A DNA stretch of 64,000 nt, taken from positions 1-64,000 of the forward strand of contig JAFYZH010000038.1 of NCBI GenBank assembly GCA_017548765.1, in the 5' to 3' direction. Below the pieces are notes generated by a model, which worked only from the letters and a program-made list of their open reading frames with translations, was not told the DNA's origin and searched no databases. A program made the translations under genes and the position numbers. This stretch comes from Lachnospiraceae bacterium (GTDB lineage Bacteria > Bacillota > Clostridia > Lachnospirales > Lachnospiraceae). This document shows positions 8,781-16,973 of the stretch, in pieces. Within the stretch, counting starts at the first letter, position 1, and each line of letters begins with the position of its first letter.

Positions 8781-9707
8781 TCACATGCCGATCGCCAAAA
8801 TAAGTGTCAATACTACAACGCCGAGCGCAATACGATACCAACCGAAAAATGTAAAATTATGACGTTTCACGTAATCCATGAGGAAACGGATCGCGATCAT
8901 AGATACGAAAAACGCAACGATCATCGAAATGACCAAAAGGAACCAGTTGTAGAAACCGATCGAGCCACCGTTTTCTCCGTCGATATATACGTCCTTCATC
9001 GTCTTAAGGAATTTCAGTCCGCTCGCGCCAAACATGGCGGGGATGCCGAGGAAGAATGTGTATTCAGCAGAAACGCGGCGTGTACATCCGAGAAGCATGG
9101 CCCCGAGGATCGTAACACCGGAACGCGAGGTTCCCGGGATCAGGGACAGCACCTGGATACAACCGATGAAAAATGCGGTCTCATACGAGAGTTTGAAGAA
9201 TTTATTGACCGGCTGACGTTCCGGAATGAAATACTTCTCCACCACGATGAAAGCGATACCATATACGATCAAGGTGATCGCGATGATGACGTGCCTGATC
9301 TGGTCGTCATGGAAGAAGTCGTGGACCGGTTTGCAAAGCTCATAGAATGCACCGCAGATAGCGATCGGAATGCTCGCGATGCAGACCTTCGCCCAAAGCA
9401 CCCAAGTCTGGTGTCTCTGTCCCGGTGTCTTCCCCTTCGACCATGGATTCAATTTATGAAAATAGATCACGCAAACGGCCAATATAGCACCGAGCTGGAC
9501 CAAAACCTCAAACAGATCGCGAATGGGTTTATTCCCATTAAAAGGATCCAAAAACATTTCGGCCAGCATCAAATGTCCGGTACTACTGATGGGCAACCAC
9601 TCGGTAATACCCTCGATAATTCCCAGGAAAATGACCTGTACAAATCTCCACAATCCGTCAAAAAAATCGGTGATTATAGAGGACGCAAGCATAGGAATAC
9701 CCGGCAT
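8781..9707 (-). CDS. uppP: Undecaprenyl-diphosphate phosphatase
   Basis: A 308-residue integral membrane enzyme of the BacA/UppP family, which dephosphorylates undecaprenyl diphosphate to recycle the lipid carrier of cell-wall synthesis and confers bacitracin tolerance. Motif 1 is GIIEGITEWLPISSTGHL near residue 30 with the catalytic Glu; motif 2 is LIPGTSRSGVTI with the conserved Arg. About eight helices are visible, with a central soluble insertion after SKGKTPGQRHQ. GGAGGAAG precedes the ATG. First gene of the operon continuing into the FAD oxidoreductase; the promoter has an inverted repeat over the start of transcription (9732-9751). Confidence 0.95.
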   Translation of the reverse strand: MPGIPMLASSIITDFFDGLWRFVQVIFLGIIEGITEWLPISSTGHLMLAEMFLDPFNGNKPIRDLFEVLVQLGAILAVCVIYFHKLNPWSKGKTPGQRHQTWVLWAKVCIASIPIAICGAFYELCKPVHDFFHDDQIRHVIIAITLIVYGIAFIVVEKYFIPERQPVNKFFKLSYETAFFIGCIQVLSLIPGTSRSGVTILGAMLLGCTRRVSAEYTFFLGIPAMFGASGLKFLKTMKDVYIDGENGGSIGFYNWFLLVISMIVAFFVSMIAIRFLMDYVKRHNFTFFGWYRIALGVVVLTLILAIGM

Positions 9708-9731
9708 AATCTCTTCCTCCGAACAAAAGGT

Positions 9732-9751
9732 CTATGTCATTTATGACATAG
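9732..9751. promoter_or_regulatory. PadR-like operator at the uppP promoter
   Basis: A perfect 9-bp inverted repeat (CTATGTCAT, AT-rich 2-bp centre, ATGACATAG) with the pattern ATGT-N8-ACAT. That spacing is the published PadR-family consensus. It begins 8 bp downstream of the -10 box, so a bound repressor would cover the start site. The regulator is not encoded in this window. Confidence 0.6.
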
Positions 9752-9759
9752 TTGTTATA

Positions 9760-9788
9760 ATTGTACCACAATTTGCAAAAAAATACAA
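9760..9788 (-). promoter_or_regulatory. Sigma-A promoter for uppP
   Basis: Minus strand: TTGTAT, 17 bp, TACAAT, about 55 bp upstream of the start codon. Confidence 0.7.
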
Positions 9789-9875
9789 GTTCGCATCCAT
9801 GCCCAGGTTTCTTACGATCATTGACCGCAGGAAAATGCCAACCGATCGCGATCAGATAGTCGGCCTTTAAGCAAC

Positions 9876-9903
9876 AAAAAAACTGCCGGATACCGGCAGT
9901 TTA
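9876..9903 (-). terminator. Terminator of the tRNA-Pro-Glu-Glu operon
   Basis: Minus strand: AAACTGCCGG, TAT loop, CCGGCAGTTT, then further T residues. It lies directly after the last tRNA-Glu. Confidence 0.9.
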
Positions 9904-9910
9904 ACGTTCG

Positions 9911-9982
9911 TAGCTCGTAGGGGAATCGAACCCCTGTTTCCGCCGTGAGAGGGCGGCGTCTTAGCCCCTTGACCAACGAGCC
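9911..9982 (-). tRNA. tRNA-Glu (CUC), copy 2
   Basis: A 72-nt cloverleaf. The acceptor stem GGCUCGU pairs with ACGAGCU (one G-U); the anticodon loop is CUCUCAC, giving CUC; the T arm is AGGGG-UUCGAUU-CCCCU. CCA is not encoded. Identical to the copy at 10046-10117. Confidence 0.95.
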
Positions 9983-10045
9983 ATAGAAATAAATATGCCG
10001 AAATACTTCGCAACGCGGAATATTTCGACAGCGTCTTCTGTTTCG

Positions 10046-10117
10046 TAGCTCGTAGGGGAATCGAACCCCTGTTTCCGCCGTGAGAGGGCGGCGTCTTAGC
10101 CCCTTGACCAACGAGCC
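10046..10117 (-). tRNA. tRNA-Glu (CUC), copy 1
   Basis: Same 72-nt sequence as the downstream copy, with anticodon CUC and no encoded CCA. The two copies are separated by 63 bp containing a small AU-rich hairpin with CGAAATA and TATTTCG arms, a possible processing signal. Confidence 0.95.
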
Positions 10118-10133
10118 ATAATAAACAGAAAAA

Positions 10134-10207
10134 TCGAGGCGACGGGATTCGAACCCACGACCTCTGCGTCCCGAACGCAGCGCTCTACCAAGCTGAGCCA
10201 CACCTCG
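10134..10207 (-). tRNA. tRNA-Pro (CGG)
   Basis: A 74-nt cloverleaf. Acceptor CGAGGUG pairs with CGCCUCG; anticodon stem CUGCG/CGCAG with loop UUCGGGA, giving CGG. Bacterial tRNA-Pro typically begins with C1, as here. First gene of the three-tRNA operon; CCA not encoded. Confidence 0.95.
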
Positions 10208-10218
10208 ACGCAAGTGGA

Positions 10219-10247
10219 AGTATACTACAAATAGCACCTTATGTCAA
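10219..10247 (-). promoter_or_regulatory. Strong promoter of the tRNA operon
   Basis: Minus strand: perfect TTGACA, 17 bp, TATACT, placing the transcription start about 5 bp before tRNA-Pro. Confidence 0.85.
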
Positions 10248-10277
10248 GCACTTTTTTCAAAAAATATGAAAAGAGCA

Positions 10278-10754
10278 TCACTCGTCCGCTCCGCCTCGCT
10301 GAAACGGTTCACGCGGCTCATACCATATCCTCTCATGCTTCAAGCGAAGATATTCCTGATAGGCCTTCTCCAGGATCTGCTTCTCGTTCGGATAGGAAAG
10401 AAGGTGATATGCCTCATGGTACTTATAGTACCCGGAATCCTCAAAAAACTCCTTCTGTCTCGGATGGCTGTAAAAGCTATGGCTCTGCATCAAATACCAG
10501 TGAACATCCTTATGAACGACCTGGTCATGCACACGAAATGAATAGGAATAAGAACCGATATATCCCATGATGGTACCCTTCGCGCCGGACTCTTCAAAGA
10601 CCTCGCGCAGCGCGGTCTCCTCATGTGTCTCGCCCTCTTCTACCGTTCCCTTAGGAAATACCCAGCCGTCACTGCGGTTTCCGATCTTCTTATACAGCAG
10701 TAAGATCTTACCACGATAAATAACGATACCACCGCAACTTACATTCTTATCCAT
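10278..10754 (-). CDS. Nudix hydrolase
   Basis: A 158-residue Nudix-fold pyrophosphohydrolase. The Nudix box starts at GTVEEGETHEET (about residue 36) and continues with the core REVFEESGAKG, so the metal-binding REXXEE glutamates are all present. It begins CGGIVIYRGKILLLYKK, like NTP or diadenosine-polyphosphate hydrolases of the MutT/Ap4A class. Substrate cannot be told. It has its own consensus promoter upstream. The C-terminal residues are highly charged (EREPFQRGGADE type). Confidence 0.9.
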   Translation of the reverse strand: MDKNVSCGGIVIYRGKILLLYKKIGNRSDGWVFPKGTVEEGETHEETALREVFEESGAKGTIMGYIGSYSYSFRVHDQVVHKDVHWYLMQSHSFYSHPRQKEFFEDSGYYKYHEAYHLLSYPNEKQILEKAYQEYLRLKHERIWYEPREPFQRGGADE

Positions 10755-10839
10755 CCCCGTCGCGCCTCCCGAACGCCCGAACTATGCGAGAAAAGCCCCA
10801 CGCGGCTTTCCTCCACTCCTACAGTCAAAAACCATTTCT

Positions 10840-10868
10840 ATCTTACCACCCGCTCACAAAAGTGTCAA
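10840..10868 (-). promoter_or_regulatory. Sigma-A promoter for the Nudix gene
   Basis: Minus strand: TTGACA, 17 bp, TAAGAT, about 85 bp before the start codon. The leader between contains a small GAAAGCC/GGCTTTTC hairpin. Confidence 0.8.
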
Positions 10869-10889
10869 TGCCGTGTTATGCGGTCATTC

Positions 10890-10924
10890 CCGGTCAGGTC
10901 ACTTCGCGGTGAAAAACTTTGCCG
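10890..10924 (+). repeat. Arm A of a 35-bp perfect inverted repeat
   Basis: Begins CCGGTCAGGTCACTTCGCGG and is perfectly complementary to 11534-11568. The following 37 bp (arm B, ending in CCCGGTTGTGACC) also recurs inverted, with about one mismatch in six, at 11369-11405. Confidence 0.9.
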
Positions 10925-11049
10925 TGAGTTTACATCCGCTCGCTTCAATGCCCGGTTGTGACCGCATAACTCGGGCGAAACATGCTTCAAGCGGAGGAAA
11001 TAAAGAACAAAGTAAAAGCCAAGCATTTTTCAAGTATGCAGGAAGAAAG

Positions 11050-11130
11050 TATCACGATCTGTAAAGCCAGTCAAGGCAACCGCCTTCGGCGGTGCTACGC
11101 AGCCTTGACAAGTCTTTACAGATCGTGATA
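11050..11130. repeat. Large three-tier stem-loop, 81 nt
   Basis: An outer perfect 17-bp stem (TATCACGATCTGTAAAG and its complement), then an 8-bp stem GTCAAGGC/GCCTTGAC, then ACCGCC-TTC-GGCGGT. It could fold in DNA or RNA on either strand. There is no U-run on either side, so it is not a simple terminator. It resembles palindromic dispersed intergenic elements; other copies were not found in this window. Confidence 0.8.
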
Positions 11131-11296
11131 TGCGGTAATCAAGAACGATATAAGCCGGCTAACGCCGACTATATCGGCCAATGAATAATGTCTATATAAC
11201 TTCGATCCCCCATGAAGCTTAATCTCCTCGCCCGGCGTATTTGACAATGAGCCGCACCCTCCCTCCGCCGAGACGCCTGCTTCGAAATGTCGCGCG

Positions 11297-11325
11297 TGTA
11301 TCAAAGGGGACGGTACCTTTTGGCG
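11297..11325 (+). repeat. Degenerate GGGACGGTACC intergenic hairpin element
   Basis: Reads CAAAGGGGACGGTACCTTTTG with partly degraded outer arms. It matches the inverted element at 11617-11647 and is similar in plan to 17417-17447: complementary arms around GGGACGGTnC. Confidence 0.7.
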
Positions 11326-11404
11326 CTTTTACGTGGGGTACGCAGACCTGGGCTGTAGGAAAATCCCAACTGTGACCGGGCATTGGAACGAGCGGATGAA
11401 AAAC

Positions 11405-11537
11405 GCCGCCAGAGTGAGGCCAGATAAGGGGCATAAAGTCGGTCTCCGAGACCGGCTTTTGCGCGAGCTGAGGTCGTTTTCATCGGAAAACGGCCGAAGT
11501 CGAAGCGGGCACCCTTATATGGCCGATCTCTGGCGGC
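11405..11537. mobile_element. MITE-like element with 26-bp terminal inverted repeats
   Basis: The ends GCCGCCAGAG-N3-GGCCA-N-ATAAGGG (11405-11430, and inverted at 11512-11537) match at 22 of 26 positions. The interior is non-coding and contains GGTCTCCGAGACC and CGTTTTC/GAAAACG hairpins. It interrupts the right-hand, inverted copy of the A-B repeat: in the left copy A and B are 5 bp apart, in the right copy this element separates them. That makes insertion the simplest explanation. No transposase is nearby. Confidence 0.65.
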
Positions 11538-11568
11538 AAAGTTTTTCACCGCGAAGTGACCTGACCGG
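11534..11568 (-). repeat. Arm A' of the 35-bp perfect inverted repeat
   Basis: Exact reverse complement of 10890-10924, 609 bp away. Its first bases double as the right end of the MITE-like element. Confidence 0.9.
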
Positions 11569-11609
11569 CAACGGTTGGGATTTGACGAAAGATGAGGGCC
11601 GCATAAAGC

Positions 11610-11647
11610 AAAAAAATGTGTCAAAAGGTACCATCCCTTTTGACACA
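11610..11647 (-). terminator. Repeat-derived terminator of the SEDS-PBP operon
   Basis: Minus strand: TGTGTCAAAAGG, a 7-nt loop, and the complementary arm, followed by seven T. The stem is a member of the GGGACGGT element family in inverted orientation, so a dispersed repeat has been recruited as an intrinsic terminator. Confidence 0.88.
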
Positions 11648-11657
11648 CTTTGACTCT

Positions 11658-14600
11658 TTATTTAATTCCGAAGCAGGCGTCAAGCACTTTTTTCGCCACA
11701 GGTGCGGCTTGTTGTCCGCCGGATCCTCCGTTTTCGATAAATACGGCTACGGCGATGATCTTTCCATCCTTTTCTCCGAACCCGGTATAGATCGCGTGCG
11801 TTGCCGGATTTCCTGAGATGAACTGTGCTGAACCGGTTTTGCCGCCGCTGATATAGTCGGTGGACTTCGCTTCGTAGCCGGTGCCTTCTTCTACCACATA
11901 GCGCAGTGCGTCCTTCAGAACGGCCGCTTCGCTCTCGCTCATGCATTGCCCGTTCAGGATCTCGGTCGGATAACGTTTGATCAACGAGCCATTTTCGTTA
12001 AGAACGGCTTCCAGGTAGCGGGGCTTCATAAGTTTGCCTCCGTTTGCGATCGCAGCCGTCAGCATCGCACTGTGCATGGGGCTGATCTGCACACCCGCCT
12101 GACCGATTCCGGTCATAGCGATCTGAGCTAGCGTCATCTTGTCACCGATCTTTGCGGCGGACAATGCCATCGGCAGCGAAGGAACCTCGGGCACCTGGCC
12201 ATCGGCCGCGTGCTCCTTAAACAGACGGCGATTAAAGCCGAGTCCACTCATGGTCGAATTGAATTCGGTAGCAGAAACACGTAGCGCCAGGTCTGCATAA
12301 AAACCATTGCAGGACTCACCGAGAGCCTTCTTATAGTCGACTATACCATGATGTTTTTCATCTGAGCAATGCAGCTCGTACGTGCCTTCTGCCTCACTGA
12401 TGATCGAATAAATGTTATTGCAATCATAAGTCATGGTCGCATAGTAATCGGGGAATTCCCGCATGTAAGCGAGCAGGACCAACGGTTTAAAGGACGAACC
12501 CGGCGGATAGAGGCCGGACACCGCGCGGTTCAGGAAGAAGCTCTCTTTCGCTAAGGCGGCTTCATCATAATCCGCGTAGATCTGCGCTACTTCATTCGGA
12601 TCGAAATCCGGGAGAGAGACCATGCAAAGCACATCGCCGGTCTTCGCATCCAGAGCCACCACTGCCCCCTGCCGTCCGGCCAGAGCCTCGTATGCAGCAT
12701 TCTGTGCTTCCGGCAGGATCGTCGTCTGCACGGAATATCCCTTCGGTTTATCACCCGAAATATCATTTTTGATCTGCTCGAATAAGCTTTCATCCGCTTT
12801 GAGAAGGTAATAATCAGCCAGGTTTTCTACGCCTGTCTTACCCTGCTCGATCTGTCCTGTAAAATGCGCGTATAAGCGTCCCTGCGGATAGATGCGCTCG
12901 TCCTTTTGGGTAGTCGCCAAAACGATTTTATCCGCCGCAAGGATATCGCCGCGGATCACACTGTCCTCAAGCGCCTTCAGGCGAACAGCATTGTACGAGT
13001 TGTTCAAAATGCCCGAGTTCGCACCCAGGATCACATAGATAAGATAAACGGCCAATGAAAGGAAGGCGACACTATGGATCGTGAAAACAGCCAGGAAGGC
13101 AGTAAGGCCTCTCTTTTTGCGGGGCGGCTGCTCCGCTTCCGCTTTCGACACATTTTTCACACGCTTCTTCTCGCGTTTGGGCGCCTCGGTCTCTTTTGAA
13201 GTCACCATCTCCTCGATGCCTTCGACCGTATATTCAACTTCTTCGTAGTTTTTCTTCTTACGACCCTTCTGCTTCCGGAGCGCATTTTCCTCCGGATCAT
13301 CCGCGCTCGCTATAGCCGCGCGGGTCTCCTCCAGTTCCGATTCCAGATCGCGCAGCCGCATCTCATCCCGCTCACGCTTACGCGACAGGATCGTGATGCC
13401 CTGAACGATGGCTAACAGGAAGAACGTCGACGAGATCGAGGATCCGCCGTAACTGATAAATGGCAATGTAACGCCGGTATGCGGGATCATCTTGATCACG
13501 CCGCCGACCGTCAGGAAGACCTGCACGCCGTACATGGATGCAAGGCCGACCGCCATCAACTTATAAAACCGGTTCTTCATGGTGATCGAGGTCGCCAGGA
13601 TCGACAATAGCAGACACAGGCAGATCAGGATCACGCAGATGCCGAAGATACCGCCCATCTCCTCACAGAGCGCAGAGAACGGAAAATCCTTCTCTACGAC
13701 CGGGATCTTCGTCGGATTACCCAGACCCAGTCCGGTGCCTAAGAAGCCACCGGTCATAATGGAGAACAGCGACTGGGTGATCTGATAGCCGTCCGTATCG
13801 ATCACGGACCAAGGATCGCGCCAATTAACGATACGCACCTGTACGTGCGAGAACAGTTTGACGATATACTTTGCAAGCCCTCCGGTCGCCCCGCTCTGGC
13901 TCACCTTCAGGAACAGGATGTAAGTCGGGATCATGACGAGGACTGCGCAACCCAAAATGATCAGCGACGGCTTCACACTGCGCGTCGCAAAACAAAGCAG
14001 GAAGAGGTAGGCGATGAAGAAGATCACCGCGCATCCGATGTCCTTCGACAGGACCAGGATGCCGACATGCGCCATGACTGCCACCAGGGACAGCATGATC
14101 TTCTTCGTTGTTACATTGTGTCTGAGCATCAAAGCAAGCAACAGGATGTAACTCAATTTGACAAATTCGGATGGTTGGATGTCGATGCCGAAAATACGAA
14201 GCGACAGACTCGCGCCGTAGACGACATTGCCCCGGATAAATACGATGCCCAGGGCGCCGAGACCTACAAAGCCCAACACCAGAGCCAGAACGCGCGTGAT
14301 CTTCGCCTTCGAAATGACGTAAGGGATGGCCAAGGATACCAGAGCCGCGAGGCAGGCGTAGAAAAACTGCCTCTGCGCCTTATCGAACGAAAGGCGGGTC
14401 AGGATCGCGAGGCCGATGACCAGTAGCATCATCATATGCCCCAAAACCGCCAGATTACTGTCCTTATAAAGCAGGCGGTGCAGGATCAAAAACAACAATA
14501 GGAAGCCGACCTGCTCCAAGTAAAAGAACAGGTAGCTCGTGTCCTGAACGCGGACCAGAATAGACATGTTCATCAGGAAATGCATGACGAAGATCAGCGT

Positions 14601-14738
14601 ATTGTGGAACCAGAAACGCAATTCCTGGCGACGGCGGTTACGAACGGACAACAATTCAAAGCTGCTGATCGTGTAGATCACCAGCAACAGGATGCACAGA
14701 TATTTACATAACTGGATACTTCCCTGAATGGTTGTCAT
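11658..14738 (-). CDS. SEDS glycosyltransferase fused to class B PBP transpeptidase
   Basis: A 1026-residue bifunctional murein synthase. Residues about 1-450 are a SEDS (FtsW/RodA/SpoVE) protein with roughly ten or more helices and the typical ending TGVTLPFISYGGSS. Residues about 455-535 are a charged, coiled-coil-prone cytoplasmic linker (KRERDEMRLRDLESELEET, then Lys/Glu-rich). A single helix near 540-560 is followed by an RGDILAAD segment and a penicillin-binding transpeptidase with all motifs: SSFK (nucleophile about Ser749), SCN (about 808) and KTG (about 967-969). Normally these are two adjacent genes (as ftsW-pbpA); here one frame covers both with no stop. It overlaps the U32 gene by 4 bp and is the last gene of the zapA operon, so division or septal synthesis is likely. 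Polytopic membrane protein with extracytoplasmic transpeptidase. Confidence 0.93.
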   Translation of the reverse strand: MTTIQGSIQLCKYLCILLLVIYTISSFELLSVRNRRRQELRFWFHNTLIFVMHFLMNMSILVRVQDTSYLFFYLEQVGFLLLFLILHRLLYKDSNLAVLGHMMMLLVIGLAILTRLSFDKAQRQFFYACLAALVSLAIPYVISKAKITRVLALVLGFVGLGALGIVFIRGNVVYGASLSLRIFGIDIQPSEFVKLSYILLLALMLRHNVTTKKIMLSLVAVMAHVGILVLSKDIGCAVIFFIAYLFLLCFATRSVKPSLIILGCAVLVMIPTYILFLKVSQSGATGGLAKYIVKLFSHVQVRIVNWRDPWSVIDTDGYQITQSLFSIMTGGFLGTGLGLGNPTKIPVVEKDFPFSALCEEMGGIFGICVILICLCLLLSILATSITMKNRFYKLMAVGLASMYGVQVFLTVGGVIKMIPHTGVTLPFISYGGSSISSTFFLLAIVQGITILSRKRERDEMRLRDLESELEETRAAIASADDPEENALRKQKGRKKKNYEEVEYTVEGIEEMVTSKETEAPKREKKRVKNVSKAEAEQPPRKKRGLTAFLAVFTIHSVAFLSLAVYLIYVILGANSGILNNSYNAVRLKALEDSVIRGDILAADKIVLATTQKDERIYPQGRLYAHFTGQIEQGKTGVENLADYYLLKADESLFEQIKNDISGDKPKGYSVQTTILPEAQNAAYEALAGRQGAVVALDAKTGDVLCMVSLPDFDPNEVAQIYADYDEAALAKESFFLNRAVSGLYPPGSSFKPLVLLAYMREFPDYYATMTYDCNNIYSIISEAEGTYELHCSDEKHHGIVDYKKALGESCNGFYADLALRVSATEFNSTMSGLGFNRRLFKEHAADGQVPEVPSLPMALSAAKIGDKMTLAQIAMTGIGQAGVQISPMHSAMLTAAIANGGKLMKPRYLEAVLNENGSLIKRYPTEILNGQCMSESEAAVLKDALRYVVEEGTGYEAKSTDYISGGKTGSAQFISGNPATHAIYTGFGEKDGKIIAVAVFIENGGSGGQQAAPVAKKVLDACFGIK

Positions 14739-16957
14739 AAAACGCCTCTCTTAAAATGCCCCCTGGTAAATGCATATTCTTCGGATGTCATGCCCGGCTC
14801 CTCAGATGCCCGGCCCAGAAGTCCGAATCGTGTCAGGATCTGCCGCGTCTGCGCAGCATCCTCCACGGAAAAATACAGCCGCAGTTCGGACAGTTCGCCC
14901 TGCTCCCGATATTTCATCTGCTCCTCATGCATCGAAATGGGCAGGCTGTTGTAAATGATATTATAGCAATATGTGCACACACAGCGTGTCGGAAAGAGCA
15001 CGCCCATTCGGTCCTTGAGATAAACGACCGGAAGGTTTTTACAACCATGTGTGGACTTCTGCAGACAGTTCGCCGAGATCATCATGGGCACGCGGCCGTA
15101 GATCATCCAGGCACTGCCCTTTAGGCCGCGGTCCGATATCTGCGCCTCATTCAGTTCCAGCGGTACCGTGTCCCCGGCGCAGCCCATGGCCGACAGTTCG
15201 GCGCGGGCTTCTTTTTGGAATGTGTAGAGGCTGTGGTCTGCATAGACCGGCGCCTCGGGAAAGGTCTCACGTGCCCAGACGAAGCCTTCCAGATTCCGCG
15301 CGAGCATGCCGTTTCGGCAAATGCTCTGCACGCTCTCATCCCTGCATAAACGCACGAATGCATGCAAATTCCCACGCATCATATGCGGCAGGGCCAGGCG
15401 CAGCTCTTTATTATGCGACTGCGCTTCCCTTCGAAGCTGCTCCGCATTCTGTTCGGTGAGCAGAAATGGTTCCAGGTAAACGACTGACAGTTCCGGTCCG
15501 CTTTTCATAACAGCATCCCACTGCGCCTTATCGGACACTACGGCTGCGTAATGGGTCGGCGAAACATCCACCGGATCCGGACAAACGGAATCCGGATCCG
15601 CAGATACCGTAGTCTCGCTGTCCGTCCTGTGATAATGATCCAGGATCGCGTCCTTCAACGTAGCAAAAAGCTGCCTGCGCAGTTCATTGACCGCTCCCAT
15701 CGGATAAAACAGATCCGGATCGATCTCGCAGTCTTCCTCGGGGATCGTGACGATAAACGGAAACTCTCCCGCTTTCTTAATGTTCTCTATAATACGTTCA
15801 GCCGGTGTAGGCGCCTTCTGCGCCTGCTCACAGACCGCACCGGAAACCGAAACTTCTATGTCGTCTGCACGTGCCGTAAGCACTGCTGCCTCACCTACAC
15901 GAAAGCGAGCTGCGACCGTGATAGGCCGCTTCGCCTGCTCCTTAATGAAATGCTCGCGAATGTACTCCGTCCACGGTTCATTTTCCGTACGGATCGGCGG
16001 CGCCTGCAACGTGATCATGCTCTTATCATTATGACGGTTGAAATAACCATCGGTAAAACCGCTACGGGAAAACAGGTCCGCGAGACGCTTGCGGTCCTCC
16101 GGATCCACGCGGTAGGCGTCCCTGCCCTTCTGCAGGTACAGGTCCATGTATTTGCGGTAAATGGCCGTCACACCGGCCACATACTCCGGCTTCTTCATGC
16201 GTCCTTCGATCTTAAAGGACATAACGCCGGCATCGATCAGGTCCGGAAGCAAATCGATCGTGCACAGATCCTTCGGACTGATAACGTAACCATCCTTCTG
16301 TCCGGGGAGTTCCTGCTTTCCATCTGCGTCAGCGCAGACACGGTAGGCCAGACGACACGGCTGGGCACAACGCCCGCGATTACCGCTGCGACCGCCCAAC
16401 ATGCTCGAAAGCAGGCAGGCTCCGGAATAACAATAGCAAAGTGCACCATGGATGAAACACTCGACCTCCAGGCCGGGGATCGCACAAATGGCGCGGATCT
16501 CTTCCAAAGACATTTCGCGGGCAGGTACCACGCGAGAAGCACCGAGGCTCTGCATCTGCTTCGCGCCCGCTGCCCCTGTGATCCCGGCTTGCGTGCTTAT
16601 ATGCAAAGAAAGACCCGGAAAATGCTCCCTCACATAGCGAAGCACACCGAGATCCTGAATGATGACGCCATCCAATCCACGCTCATAATAAGGGCGCAAA
16701 AACGCGTCCAACTGACGTTTAAGCTCCCTTTGTGTAAGCAGTGTATTAACGGTCAAATATACTTTTTTGCCGAGCAGATGCGCCCGATCGATCGCTTCCA
16801 AAAGTTGCTCGGGGTCGGGGTTCTCTGCATATGCGCGGGCGCCGAAACGGTCCCCGCCGACATAGACGGCGTCCGCTCCGGCGGCAAATGCCGCTTTCAT
16901 GGCGTCAACGCTTCCCGCCGGCGCCAAAAGTTCTGTCATACCTGACGATCTGTTCAT
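14735..16957 (-). CDS. U32 family peptidase / RlhA-like protein
   Basis: A 740-residue protein of family U32. The TIM-barrel-like core starts ELLAPAGSVDAMKAAFAAGADAVYVGG (residues 9-35). The conserved cysteine cluster is present: CYCYSGAC and RGRCAQPCR near residues 173-202, the latter the U32 signature. The domain with FKIEGRMKKPEYVAGV follows. A C-terminal half of about 350 residues matches the longer U32 proteins. E. coli RlhA of this family hydroxylates 23S rRNA C2501, and others act in tRNA hydroxylation or ubiquinone synthesis; true peptidase activity is doubtful. Start codon choice is open (Met1 or Met7); both have weak ribosome sites. It lies 16 bp after zapA and overlaps the SEDS-PBP gene by 4 bp, so all three are co-expressed. 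Confidence 0.9.
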   Translation of the reverse strand: MNRSSGMTELLAPAGSVDAMKAAFAAGADAVYVGGDRFGARAYAENPDPEQLLEAIDRAHLLGKKVYLTVNTLLTQRELKRQLDAFLRPYYERGLDGVIIQDLGVLRYVREHFPGLSLHISTQAGITGAAGAKQMQSLGASRVVPAREMSLEEIRAICAIPGLEVECFIHGALCYCYSGACLLSSMLGGRSGNRGRCAQPCRLAYRVCADADGKQELPGQKDGYVISPKDLCTIDLLPDLIDAGVMSFKIEGRMKKPEYVAGVTAIYRKYMDLYLQKGRDAYRVDPEDRKRLADLFSRSGFTDGYFNRHNDKSMITLQAPPIRTENEPWTEYIREHFIKEQAKRPITVAARFRVGEAAVLTARADDIEVSVSGAVCEQAQKAPTPAERIIENIKKAGEFPFIVTIPEEDCEIDPDLFYPMGAVNELRRQLFATLKDAILDHYHRTDSETTVSADPDSVCPDPVDVSPTHYAAVVSDKAQWDAVMKSGPELSVVYLEPFLLTEQNAEQLRREAQSHNKELRLALPHMMRGNLHAFVRLCRDESVQSICRNGMLARNLEGFVWARETFPEAPVYADHSLYTFQKEARAELSAMGCAGDTVPLELNEAQISDRGLKGSAWMIYGRVPMMISANCLQKSTHGCKNLPVVYLKDRMGVLFPTRCVCTYCYNIIYNSLPISMHEEQMKYREQGELSELRLYFSVEDAAQTRQILTRFGLLGRASEEPGMTSEEYAFTRGHFKRGVL

Positions 16958-16973
16958 AAGCGAACGCGGCCCG

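Larger units (their letters stand above)
10869..11657. other. Gene-free, repeat-dense intergenic block
   Basis: About 790 bp without a credible gene: short open frames here have no ribosome sites and follow repeat arms. It holds, in order: a 12-bp inverted repeat pair (10875-10886 and 10959-10970), arm A (10890), arm B (about 10930-10966), an 81-nt stem-loop (11050), a GATATA/TATATC hairpin near 11150, a GGGACGGTACC element (11297), an inverted diverged copy of B (about 11369-11405), a MITE-like element (11405), inverted arm A (11534), and a second GGGACGGTACC-type element acting as terminator (11617). Confidence 0.75.

Noticed and set aside
9911..10117. 72-bp direct repeat as a mobile-element duplication
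   Set aside because: It is simply two identical tRNA-Glu genes in one operon.
10869..11657. Short open frames in the repeat block (for example 11333-11653)
   Set aside because: They follow repeat arms, have no ribosome site and no recognisable protein.
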